From the IMG/VR virus record IMGVR_UViG_3300013286_000044, positions 1 to 28,222 of that record: a stretch of 28,222 nucleotides of DNA; one strand, given 5' to 3'. Position numbers and translations under genes: made by a program. Positions within the stretch are counted from its first letter, which is position 1, and each line of letters opens with the position of its first letter. The notes beneath the pieces are model-generated. The model saw only the letters and a program-made list of their open reading frames with translations. It ran no database searches and was not told the DNA's origin. This stretch comes from a virus. This document shows positions 1 through 12,500 of the stretch, piece by piece.

Positions 1-519
1 TACATGAGTTAACAACAATGATGTTCCTGATGCGCTATAACTTTTTAAACCTAATTCGTCAAATACGAAACCGCTGGTATTACTGCTGGCATTGTCAAAT
101 GCTGACTGTCCCAGTGTGCTACCGTCGCCGTAGTCTAGCAAACAGGTAACAAAAACGTCAGTATAATTTGTACCAGTTACGTGGCGTGTTTCAATATAGT
201 TTCTTGTAGGATCTGTATTTGTACTAGAGTTAGCGTTGACTACTTTTACATACTGCTGATTATATAGGCTAGCATTGCTTCCTGAGCTGTTTGGTGTCAA
301 ATAGGTAATAATACCTGTAGGATCTACACTAGTTCCACCATTGCCAAAGGCCATTTGTTGGATGTAACCCTGTCCGCTGTTAGCTAGACTCTGTGCCAGA
401 GCATTACTCATATTTTCATAGTGGATAGCATTGCGCTTGTTTACATAGATTTCCTTGCTTTCAGGATCCCATATCTTAATATGACCCTCTATGTGAACTC
501 CTGTTTGATCTTTGTGCAT
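1..519 (-). CDS. Partial virion structural protein (C-terminus outside the window)
   Basis: An open frame of 173 codons runs from an ATG at 519 leftward to the window edge without a stop, so the C-terminus is missing. The start is supported by a purine-rich AAAGAGAG at 526-533, 6 nt upstream, and by a late-type box at 540-546. The protein opens MHKDQTGVHIEGHIKIWDPE and continues with an N-rich, polar sequence. It contains SLANSGQGYIQQMAFGNGGT near residues 44-63 and an FDELGLKS motif near 154. There are no visible catalytic motifs, signal peptide or membrane segments. Its place directly downstream of the giant baseplate gene, with its own late-type promoter, suggests a tail or baseplate component. 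It does not resemble T4 gp8, which follows gp7 in T4. I do not recognise a named family, so the structural role is inferred from context. Confidence 0.75.
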   Translation of the reverse strand, partial: MHKDQTGVHIEGHIKIWDPESKEIYVNKRNAIHYENMSNALAQSLANSGQGYIQQMAFGNGGTSVDPTGIITYLTPNSSGSNASLYNQQYVKVVNANSSTNTDPTRNYIETRHVTGTNYTDVFVTCLLDYGDGSTLGQSAFDNASSNTSGFVFDELGLKSYSASGTSLLLTHV

Positions 520-539
520 AGTTAACTCTCTTTATCTAA

Positions 540-546
540 TATTTAT
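540..546 (-). promoter_or_regulatory. T4-type late promoter -10 box (ATAAATA)
   Basis: The minus strand reads GATAAATATT here, matching the core of the T4 late promoter (TATAAATA) recognised by gp55-bearing RNA polymerase. It lies 20 nt upstream of the ATG at 519, in the 48-nt gap after the giant gene. It would let the partial structural gene be transcribed independently of the long upstream operon. The same spacing recurs at three other minus-strand gaps in this window. Confidence 0.6.
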
Positions 547-567
547 CAATGTGTATTATCTGTTATT

Positions 568-3500
568 TTATTGCTTAGAATCTTTATACCATGTTCCAGG
601 AACAGCTTTTAAGAACTTAGCAACGTCAGTTGAATCGTTTAATATGTTTACTGTGCTATCCCAAGCAAATCCCTGGCGTTTTACCACAGTTACCTGTGTA
701 CCTATTGCTAATTTATTAGTCAATCTAACCTGTTTTGCAGATCCATTAACTGCGAAATCAGCATCTAATTGTATATCACCTTCTGGACTATCTGGTGCTT
801 GATTGACATTATGCACTTTGTATGGTCGTTTCTTCAATCTAATATTGCCTATGAAGAAAGTCCACTTGGCAGTATCAGAAGTAAAGACTGCGCTACTAGT
901 GTGAGCAGTCTTGCACTGATATGTGTAACTACCAATAGTAACTATAATTCCCACAGCATAAGTAGTGTTTGGTGTCCATACGGAACTAGTATCATACCCG
1001 CCAACAAACACATCAATATCATTGCTTTGTCCGTAGCCTGTGGGTATACTTGACGTATAACCTGTGGCGTATGACCAAGTTGTTGTCGCCTTGGTGGGTG
1101 TTATAATATTTAAATTAACTGTGTTTGTACCGTCGCTGATAACTTGCTCAGTGATGGTATTTTCAACATACGGTATTGTTTCGCTAGCGCCGATTTCCTG
1201 CACCCAAGAACCGGCATTATGTATCAATGGTGTTCCAGTTCCCAATGTACCCCTACGAAGTTTGCTTAATACATTACCGTTAATGGCAAAGAACTCAATA
1301 CGCTCTCCTCGGATCTCAATAATACCCGGTCTATTATTTGCAGTACTAGGCAAGTCAAATGTAGTTGCATCTGCAACGGTAATTGTAGCATCATTATAGT
1401 TCAAGGTCTTTGCTAGATATGTTTCTTTGTTGCGATTTAATCGTTTAAAGTGTACACGATTTAACATGTCTTTAAACTGCATATATGCGATTCCGCTGGT
1501 TAAAACATTACTACCATAAGTGATTAATGTGACTTTATCAGTTACCACAGTTCCAGATGCTAGGGTAATAGATACACGATCATCATTTAATTTATAATCA
1601 ATCGCAGGAGTTAATAATAGTCCGTTCTTAACGACCCACACATAATTGTCATTTATAATTGAACGATTTAATGCTAAAATACCGCCGGTGATTGACTTGT
1701 AATTGAAATAGGTTACAGTATCCGGAGTAAGTGCTAGGCTAGAAGAAACATTAATGTCAGTTCTTTGGATATCTAACACATCATGTTTGTATGAGCTGAT
1801 GACTTCAACAACGTCTGAACTAGTGTATATTTGTTTAAATGTAATTGAATTCAATGCCGGATTGTACGTATACTGTTGATCAGAAGCGATACTAGCAATC
1901 AATTGTTTTCCGACATACGTGTCATACACAGTTTGATTGATTGAAATTGTTATTCCGCTGAGATTAATAGTATAATCTGATCCGATAGATAATAATGTTC
2001 CGTTGGCTAATATTTTTATGTCACCGATAGAAACTGTATAAGGTAAGAATATAGTAGGATCGATCGTATAATCTAAAGTTTTATTTGCTATGGTAAAATA
2101 ACTATTATTAGGACCAGTTAATATTGACTGATTGACTCGAACAATAACATTAGTTTCGAGAGGTAAACGATCACCTATTGGATATTGTAATGCATAGGTA
2201 GTGGCACCATTAGTCGGCACTGATTCAGTTTTAGTAATAGCAAATGTCTGTTGATTTCCACTAACTATGATATAGTTAATAATAGAACCAGCAGTCGGCG
2301 GTGTGCCAAATCGTATTCCAATTCGATTGGCACTTACATATGTACTGTCTGTTTTAAATAATCTTGGGCTGATAGCAATACCATCAATATATATTAAACT
2401 AGTTACTGAATCTAACCAAGGAGCTTTAGTAATAAATTCCAGTGTCGAGCCGTCAGTGACAAAATAATCAATATCTAATATGTTGTCCCCGTTGAAACCA
2501 AGGCTGAATATCGATACTATACTGTTTGCGGTCGGTACTGATGTAAAGTTTATTCGTTTATTTTTATAATCAACTGTGTAATCTGTAGCATATTTTTTAA
2601 TTGTTGATCCAACTTTGACAACTACTGCTCGTGGACTTGAAGGTGTTTGTGTGATTATAAAAGCACTGTTAGATCCATCAGCGACATAATTGTCAACTTT
2701 GATATTTGCACTACCCGTAATCGGTTGATCAAATACTTTGATAGCAACTGTATCTACTACCTGTCCTGGAACTACTTCTTCAGGGGCAGGGCTGGTAGTT
2801 GGTGTAACTAATCCGTCGCCATCTACTAGTATATCGTCTGCTGACAAGCCAGTAGCAGTACTATAAGCAAGATTGCCGCCAGTTAGTGCAGTATCATAAT
2901 CAGTGTCTTGAGGTTTGATAGAACCATCGCTGGTACTTTGTCTCCAGATAAATCTGTCGCCTGCAAGTACTGTAAATGTATTTGGTATTGTAAATGTTGC
3001 TGTAGAACCACTTGCAGTTATCGACGTCATGATAGCACTAGAGTTAGTTTGACTGCCTGTTCCATAATTTGGATCATCAAGTCTCACAGGTTCGGTTTCT
3101 GTTATAATATTCAACTGTGTTCCGTTCAATAACGGAGTTGCTAGTGTCACGTTACCATTAGAGAATATTGAAAAATCGGTTGGTTGCCCTAGTGTTCGAG
3201 TAAAGACGATAGTTGATCCGTTTGGCACATTTAGATAAAGTATTTGACTTAATGTAACTGTATTTGTGCCGCTATTGATAGAGGTAACTGTAGTATTCAA
3301 GGAAAAGGCAGCAACAGCAGTACAGGTTACTATGTCACCAAGATTAATTTTTGTTGTAGAATTTACTCTTAATAATCTTGTTCCCGCAGTTCCTGACAAT
3401 GTTACTGGTGCTAGAGAAGTTTGTGTTGTACTTGCTGTAACTACCGGAGTTCTATTTGATGCAGTATAAGAATATTTTACATCTAGTCCATTGCTGGTAT

Positions 3501-6500
3501 ATGATAATGTACTGGTGCGTACATAGTAGATGTTTAAAAGTGTACTAGCTGACGGAGTATACGGTAAAGTAAATGAATGAACTCCTGCGGCCACTGTTAC
3601 AATATAATCGCTGTATGTGGCATCAAAAGTATCCCACTTGTCCGTGTAATACGGTAATGCTCCCCATCCTGCGGCAACATCAAATCCTAGACCATTGATA
3701 ATCACACCGCCATAATCGATACCAGACATCAATTGCGATAGATCGTTACCTATTTGTCCAGTTTGTGGATCGTAATAGAAATGTGTCCTATCGGCGGCAT
3801 TTAATAAATCCCAATCTTTGATGTAAGTTACTTTAATAACAGCTAAATTGACTGGTGCTGTAGCAAATGTGATTGTTCCAGAATAGCTAGTGTAGCCTTT
3901 AGTAGTTGATTTCTTAACTGCTAGAGTATATACATCTCTCAGCACTGGAATTTCACTAGTTTGTCCCGGAGATGTTATAGTAACAGAACTGTTACCAATC
4001 TTGATATCAGGCGACCATACTAGATTAAATTGTAGTTTAACGCCAGTACCAACAAATGTTTCAGTTTGCTGTAGTTGAGTGATATAGTATGACTGTGTTA
4101 ATCTGTCAAATTTAATTTTTACTAAAGAAGATCGAACAACGCCATGAGGCATATTAGCTTCAAGACTATTGCCGATAACCGCTACAATCCTTGCGGCGGT
4201 ACCAGTCGTTGATAATCCGCCATCTAATGTAACTGTTGGGGCTGACAAATAACCACTACCACGTGTTAGTAATACTATTCGATTTATTTTGCCATTGGCA
4301 AAAAATGCTCTTGCAGTCGCTCCGGTTCCCGAATCACTGGTAATTTTTACCACTGGCTCTGTTATATATCCGTCACCGGCGGTGACTATCCGCAGTTCAG
4401 TTACAATAAATCCTACGTTATCTAACCAATTTTTCCACGGATATGTTTTTATTGCGGCGTTGTCTGCTTGTATCTTACCATTGGTAATCCATGTGTTAAT
4501 GCTGACTATTTTATTATTATCGTATACTGCTGGAAGATCAAAGTCGCTTACCATTGTATTAGAATTATCTACTTTAGAATAGGCGCTGACATATTCACGA
4601 ACCTTGGTACGATACGGTTTTACTTCATTTACATATGCTTGGAAGTTTGATAAATTGTCAATTTGATAGTTAACCGGTTGGCTTAACTCTCCGATATTAT
4701 GTTGTGCCTTGACAAAACTTGTTTTAAAAATCCAATCAATATATACTTGTTCACTTAGTGCATATCTTACACTGGTAAAAAATAAATCTATATATTTTTG
4801 TTTAAGTCCGTCTGTTAGAATATCGTTCTTCAAGGCATTTAATACTATTCTTAATTCATTTATGGCTTCGCCGTCAAACACTGCGCCGTCAAAAGTAGAA
4901 TCATCGTAACCGATACTCGTATTAGCGAACTGATAAAAACTTGATTTAAATTGTATTGTACCTTTTTGCACACCCACAACATGGTAACTTTGTGTCCAAT
5001 CGATACTAGAAGAAATTGCATATCTGTATAGCAACTGCCAGCCATTTGTTGAACTAGTACGAACTAATACCAGTTTACCGATGATAGGATTGATAGAATT
5101 TAATTGATCAAACGTATCAACACCATAGTCGGCGGCTGAAAATTGATTATATCCAGTTGCATACCAATCAATATATTCCCAATAGTCTCTTACATCATAT
5201 GTTTTAGATTTAATTCTAGACCATACTTTTCCAGACGGATCATAAGAATAAATTGCCCATGCGCCTATAGATTGTGCATCACTGTAAACTAATACAGAAT
5301 AGTCTCTAACAATTGCCACAGTATTTGCATCATAACCTTCGCCAGCAGAAGAAATAGTTGCTCCGGTTATTTGCCCCAATGTGTTGATAGTTGCTCGGAC
5401 AACTGCTCCAATACCGCTACCAACAATACTAATGAACGGCGGATACAAATAACCAAGCCCAGCAGAATTGATTGTTATTCCTGTGATCCTTCCATCGACT
5501 ATCACGGGTGTAAGATCTGGACGTTTAAATGAGCCGATGCCAACGTATGGCAATTCAGCATCGGTATCAATAGTAGTATCATATAGCCCGCTAGGGAGAA
5601 TCTTTGTTCCATCTATTAATGTTACATAATCTGGGTATGCATCATACTTTTCTAAGTTTGTAAGATTTTTTACTTGAACGATTTGATTTTCAGACAAGAT
5701 AATATTAACCTGTTCCATAAACTGTTTAACTGCTTCAAAACGATTTACAAACATGCTCTGACGTGGTCTGTTTTCAATACCGTATCGTAATTTTATTGGT
5801 TGTTTTAAATCAGGAACTGTCAATCCATTAGAATCTCTACCACACAAACTATCAAACCATTTGTGTTCTATAGTTGTAGGTATTACAGTAGTTTCTTCAT
5901 CGCTGATAATTTTCCAATGACTGTGTACATTTCTATCAGTCGTATCAATAGTCCAATATTCAACCGACAATACAACACTATCTGCTGTTAGCATTGACTT
6001 AACGTTAGTAAGGTTAAATGAATCTATCCCGGTTAATGACAAATATTCATATCCCTGACCTCTTGGATTTCCAATTAATGCCGCAACTTCAGATGCTGAA
6101 ATATATCTACCTGAAACATTAGGCACAATAGTTTTATTTTTAACCCAGAAATAATAAACGCTTCTAAATGACTGGCTTGTAGTATCATATGTCTGGCTAA
6201 CGCTATATGCAGTATTTCCGTATAAACTCTTTCCGCTGATATTCTTAGCAAGGCCAGCTTCTGTATCAGCTAGATTGTCCCAATCAACGGGTTTATATAT
6301 ACTAGATACCCATTCATAGATATCAACCGTTGCTCCGGCTGCTAGTGTATTCCAATTGTTGGTTCTATAAACAATATCTTGATCATATGGATCGATAAAT
6401 TTTGTTGTTCTTAGATCCCACCACAGTTTTCCTACTTGCTTTGTAGTCCACGGTTTATCTACATTAAGAATTACCGTATCATTTCCCACAGTATATTCAG

Positions 6501-9500
6501 CTGGATCGTAGAACGAACTGAATGTTATTTCTTCGGCTGCTGGACCTGCTATTTTTCCCTGTAGAGGATCAATAACATCTAAATGCTTGATTAATTCGCC
6601 AGTAGTTCTATTGTATAAGAATGCTTTTTTAATTTTTGTAACATCTGGTTTTATACTTTCGGTATGTGTTTTTGTCCAGGTATATGTATTTGGCAATTTA
6701 TAATAATCATATACTGCACCAGAAGATAATGTTTGATCAATAGTAGTGGGTGCGCCGACAATAATATGATTCAATCCTACTGCAAAACCAGTACCATATC
6801 CATCATTCAATGTGTTCGTAGTTGATAACGATTCGCTAAAGACCCACTTGGATGAGTAGTTGTCATAGATATCCACCTTACCGCTATCGATTTGTCTAGT
6901 AATGAATGTAGTACTATTTTTATCAAATGTTGTTTGTGTTTGATCAAATGTCATCTCATTAATAGTATCACCGCGTGAGCTATAAATTATCAGTGTGCTG
7001 TCTGACATAAACTCAACTTTACTACCAAAAAGTCCAGAATTTTCAGGAATATGATTTATGATAGTTTGATACAGTGTATAAGAATTACTGGCACGCTTAT
7101 AAACATATACCGAACCCTGATTTACGCTAGTGTCGGTTGCCAATGTATCAGATACCACTAGATAAGTTCCATCACTTGAAAGTGCTATAGAAGTTCCAAA
7201 CGCAATACTGGTACCTATTAATGTTTGAGAAACTGTCTTGTATACTACTACAACTGCGCCTAAATTTGTCCCGTCAACTGCCGATAATGCATAGGCAGAT
7301 GTGTGATCACCACTGACTGATATAGTAGATCCAAAATTTCTTCCAGTTGGAATACTATACAGTGTTGACAGTTGATAGTTAGTAAAGAACCAACCGGCTA
7401 CACTAAATGTTAAAATACCAGATGGGGTGCTGTCGGGTTTGCCGCTTAATTGTAAAGTTTTAGAACCAATCACAACAGAAACAGTTTGTCCGCTAGTGAA
7501 TCCAGTTCCCGTGACAGTCATTCCTGGTAAAATTCCAACCGTAGATGTTACAGCAATAATACCACCAACGGTACCGACTGGGTTAAATGCTGTTGTAGCT
7601 TCACCGACTGTTCCAAAAGCAAAATTATATACTTTGCTAGTTCCAGATGCTCCAACTATAAGTTGATCTGTCAACCCATTAGTTGTTGAAGTAAAAAATC
7701 TTAAACTTGATCCGAATAATTCATTAACGGTCGGGATTGGACTGACAAAGGAATCTACTAAGGTATAGATGTTATCCGAATCTTTCTTATAAAGATGTAC
7801 TACACCCTGTGCTGATAATGTACTGTTTGATCCCGCATCATCGATAGGAATATAAGGTACGCTTTCCCAGTAGGTATTTGCGGCTTGGCCAGTTGCTGGC
7901 GCATGGTTCTGTGTGTTTACAAGTGCTCTATAAAAATAAACTGTTGATCCTGCACCAGTTACAGAAATTATATCACCGATTACATAAGATGTTAGACTGC
8001 TATATACACCCTTGTATCGTGTGTAAGCATACCCAACACCGGGACTACCGGTAGCTAGCCAGGTACCATCATTACTGAATGCCATTACAGTCGCATATAA
8101 ATTAGCCAATATTATTTGATTAGTAACATACGGCTTGGTTATTAGTTGACGTTGGATCCAAGATGTCTTAACACTTGCTTTATCCCAAGTTACAATATCA
8201 CCATTGGCCGTCGATATTCCAAGAATGTTCCCCGACGCATTAATAGCTACAAATCTACCATAGTTTAGGCCAGTAGCTGGTGTAGAATTAAACAATCTAG
8301 TTGACGCATATACAGGATCATATGTCCAAGTGGCCCAGGTACCGTTTCCGCTATCATCAGTCCATAGACGTTCGCCTGCGACGAGTTTTCGAGGAATGAT
8401 ATCATCGATATTATCAATAGATAAAGTTCTCTGACTTAGTAACCCATAGATAATTACTTTTGATTGTTCGGTAAATGTCGACCAATTAGATGGGGATGCG
8501 TTTACTGTAAATGAATTTAAGGTTACGCTGATTATTTTGTAAAAACCGTTTATGTTTGTTGTTTGAGCTATACCTACATAGGCGCCGACTTTTAATTGAA
8601 CAATGTCGCGTAGAGTTACAGTTAATAAATTGTTATTATAAGTTATGTCAATAACTGAGAAATTAACATCTGTAAATCTATATACATTCCAACTATTATC
8701 TTCAAATGCACAAGACACATATGCCCCATTGTTAAAATAAGTCACATCGTAATTTACAATATCTGAAATAGTATTCAATGCGACAAATACTTCAGATGCT
8801 CGCACATAGCCTGCGCTACGAAGATAGGGTTGATAATTTTCCAATACAGGCCACGGCTTACTAGTATAACCAAGCGGCTTTAAATAAACATTGTTTGGAA
8901 TTTGTCTAATAATGAAATCAAGTGCATTAGGATCTGGCTGGCCAACTAGATAAAATCCTTGCGGATTGATTTTAAATTGTGCTTCATCTAAAACAAATTC
9001 AATATTTTCAAAGGCGCCGCTGGCACCGTACTGTCCTAATCTAATCATCCATTCTTCTTTGAATGACAAACTTTCTTTGCCGTCAGCACTTAACACGTCA
9101 AACAATTTATTTAAACTGTTTTGAGTACCTTTCTCACGAATCATCCCTTGATAGAATTTAAATTCACTTACATCATCTTTGATAATATTATCAAGATATG
9201 AACGCTTTTGATAACCAATTAAATGCTGGGCGACCTTTTGTTGGGTCGCATCAAAGTTATCACTGTCTAAGCTATAGAAGTCGGTAAATTGTGCTGCCTT
9301 ATATGTCCAGTTAGGAATAAGTTTAGAAGAAGGGCGGCTGGTTAATTTTAGCCATTGGGTTTGATCTAATAGTTCTGCACCAGGTACAAAATTTCTGACA
9401 GGATCTGCTTGTAAATAAAATTGGCCGTACTTGACTACTTCCCCGATATCATAATCTTTCCATGGTTGCCATTCTGTTATTACAGCTTCGTCAAATATAA

Positions 9501-12500
9501 AACCTGGTGAATTAAATCCACCGTTCCAGCCAACACTTGCATAACCTGCTACTGTAATTCTTTCTTGTCTATATCCGCTAGCAGGACTGTAGATAGTGTC
9601 GTTAAACATGGTTGAATTGTTTAGTAATACTACTTGTTCTTTTTGTATTAGATAAAAACTTGCACCGTATATTCCGTCATTAGTTGTAGAGCTATAGCTA
9701 ACTGCATTATCGCTTCTAAAAGAATTAATATAAGATTTCGCTAACGGTGTACCATCTACTTTAAAAATTTCATATCCGTTAAAGGGATTACCAATATCGT
9801 CCACGACCGCAAGAGTGGTATTAAAGGTAATCTTATCAGCACTAGGACTTAGGCTAATAACTCCACTTCCGACTGTGCTTAGATTATCTAGCTTGACAAA
9901 ATTCGCTGGATCAAAAGTTGAGCTAGCTTCTATATTTCTTACAGAACGATAATAGTCCCCATTGTATTTTACAATTAAATTAAATGGTATAGCGACCTCT
10001 GGTCTCCAGTCAGTCCACTTGTCTGCACCCGAACTCCAATTTTGTGTAGTCCAGAACATAAATTCTTTAGCACTTGTTTCCCAATTAGTGACAGTTCCAA
10101 GATTTTTATTAAATTCATCAAATACAAAACCTTGATCTTTTAAATATTCACCATAACCTAGTAAAAAGTCAACTACTTCTTGAACGCTGGTAAATGTTGT
10201 ACTATATGGTACGATCAATTCTTTAGTACGATCCCATAATTTCCTAAAGGTAGCATCTCGGCCGCCGACGATAGGAAGACCACTAAGTGCTTGATAATAT
10301 TTAGATTCAAATGTTATAGTAGTTGTATGATTAACTAACACTCGATAGTATTGTTGGGCTAATTTAACTATAGTGCCTACAGCATAATTTCTTGATGCAG
10401 TCCATGTACTAAATTTTTCAGAGATTCCGCCAACATTGATAGTTACTCCAGATTGAGTATATTGATAATATTTAAAAAACGGTTGAGTTCGACTATATCC
10501 CTTAACTTCATACCCGGATGTTACTTTACTAACAATTACTCCACTATAGACAATTTTCTTAACAGGACTTGAACTATTAAGAATAATAGTATAATCATCT
10601 TGCGGTATAAAAACTACAGTTGACGATGCATAAGTTTTGGAATCTAGTAATAAATTAAATTTTTGTTTGCTAGTAAATCCGCCAACACGATAACTGATTT
10701 GTGGTGCTAGATTTAGTAAATCGTATTGATATGCCGAATAAGATTTTAAATTATCACTTAAAATATAGTTAAAAAGATAGTTTACAATACCTGCAGTTTG
10801 GATTCGATTATCACTAGAAGTCGCATTAGGCAATAAAACATCTGACGGTTTAATTCTTAAATTAGTTCCTGAATAAACTAGTTGACCTGCTAAATTGCGT
10901 ACGATTCTCGATCGATCTAATAGCACACCAAAAGTATTAGCCGGTCTTAATAACATAGATGTTAAAATAATACTGAATGGAAAATGACTGCTTCTTCTCC
11001 AGGCAGCTTCTACCGGCCCAACATCACCAAATACAAAATCACTATCAGTTTGTTGAGTAACAGTTCCTCTCGCAAGTCCCGAAACTAGTGGGCTTAATAG
11101 ATTGCCATTCTCATCTACCGGAATATACTTCATTAAGAAAGGCTTGATATATTTTGTTAATGTTATTGCCGGAACTCCTGGTTCACGGACTACTCCATCG
11201 GCAATGTCCTGCCACATGACTCTGTTATCTCGACTATAAGGTGCTGGACCATATACAGTAGTCCACCATGACGGTTGATTGGTAAACCCTAGCATTTCCC
11301 AAGGACAGATATGTGGGCGGTCAGTATCCAATAACCATCGATATATTCCTCTCCAATAACCTGGTACGGTGGTACCGTCAGGAGCAGAATGTCCTGCATA
11401 GTTATAGGTAAAGCTGTTATTGAGATTATAATTTAAAGGTTTAGTAAATTCTTTATCAACTAAGATAGCCCATTTATAAAAACTCGGTGCTAGGACATTG
11501 TTAAATTCGTCGATGCTATACGAATTAGTCCTATTATAACTAGGTATAGTATCAGCAATATCATAAATGCTAGTGTCGTAGTCGACCTTGATATTATTAT
11601 AGATGCGTTTTTCTAACTCTAATATCACAGCATCTCGATAGTCGTTGTATGCCGCCACTTGGCTGCCGTCGTGGCCTTGTATCATGTTAACGGGGGTAAC
11701 AAGACTCGTATCGAGATAAATCTTAGGCTCATATTTTGGCCATATTCCCAACTTAGTCGGTGTTTCGGGCACGAAAGAACCATCAGTATTATCATATTCT
11801 CTAATAGTGATAGTATCATTATTTTGTAATGGAACCGTATTAGTTAGAACGATAAATCCTTGTTGATCAAAAGTATAATCCTTACCGTACAATAATTGGA
11901 TACCAGTTTCAAACCCGTTAAGATATACGCCCACTGCTTGGTTTGATAAGGTGTCTAAACTAAACACTTTGGTCAACGGATATGATTTAATTCTATAATC
12001 AACAACAGTTAACACGGTTTGCACGATCGAACCGTATGGCACCATGTCGCTGAAATAGTATGGAAATGTTTTTGGTTTATCTTTGTTGATGCGATTTAAA
12101 ATCATATCAACTTGACCTACAGGATTTGAATCAACTCCTAGCTGACTTGCAATACTGATAAAATTTTTCTTAAAGTTACTATAATCTTCACGATTTTTTT
12201 CAATCGCCCGAACAATATTGTTAGTTTCACTTGTGGTATGATAGATAGATAAACTAGCTGGACCGCTATGCTGTACAAATTTAGTACCGTATGGCGTTAT
12301 ATTTCCCAGATCTCGCAAATTACTTGGACCTGGGTAGATTCCAGAGAACATTGATAAATTATCAACTATAGAACTAACATGATCAATAACTTCGCCAAGA
12401 GTAAAATCCCCTATCTCATCATTCATAGGATTATTTTGTAAGTTAATAGGAATTTCATAGTATCCATTACTATTAATTGGCTGTTTTGCAAACGTTTTAA

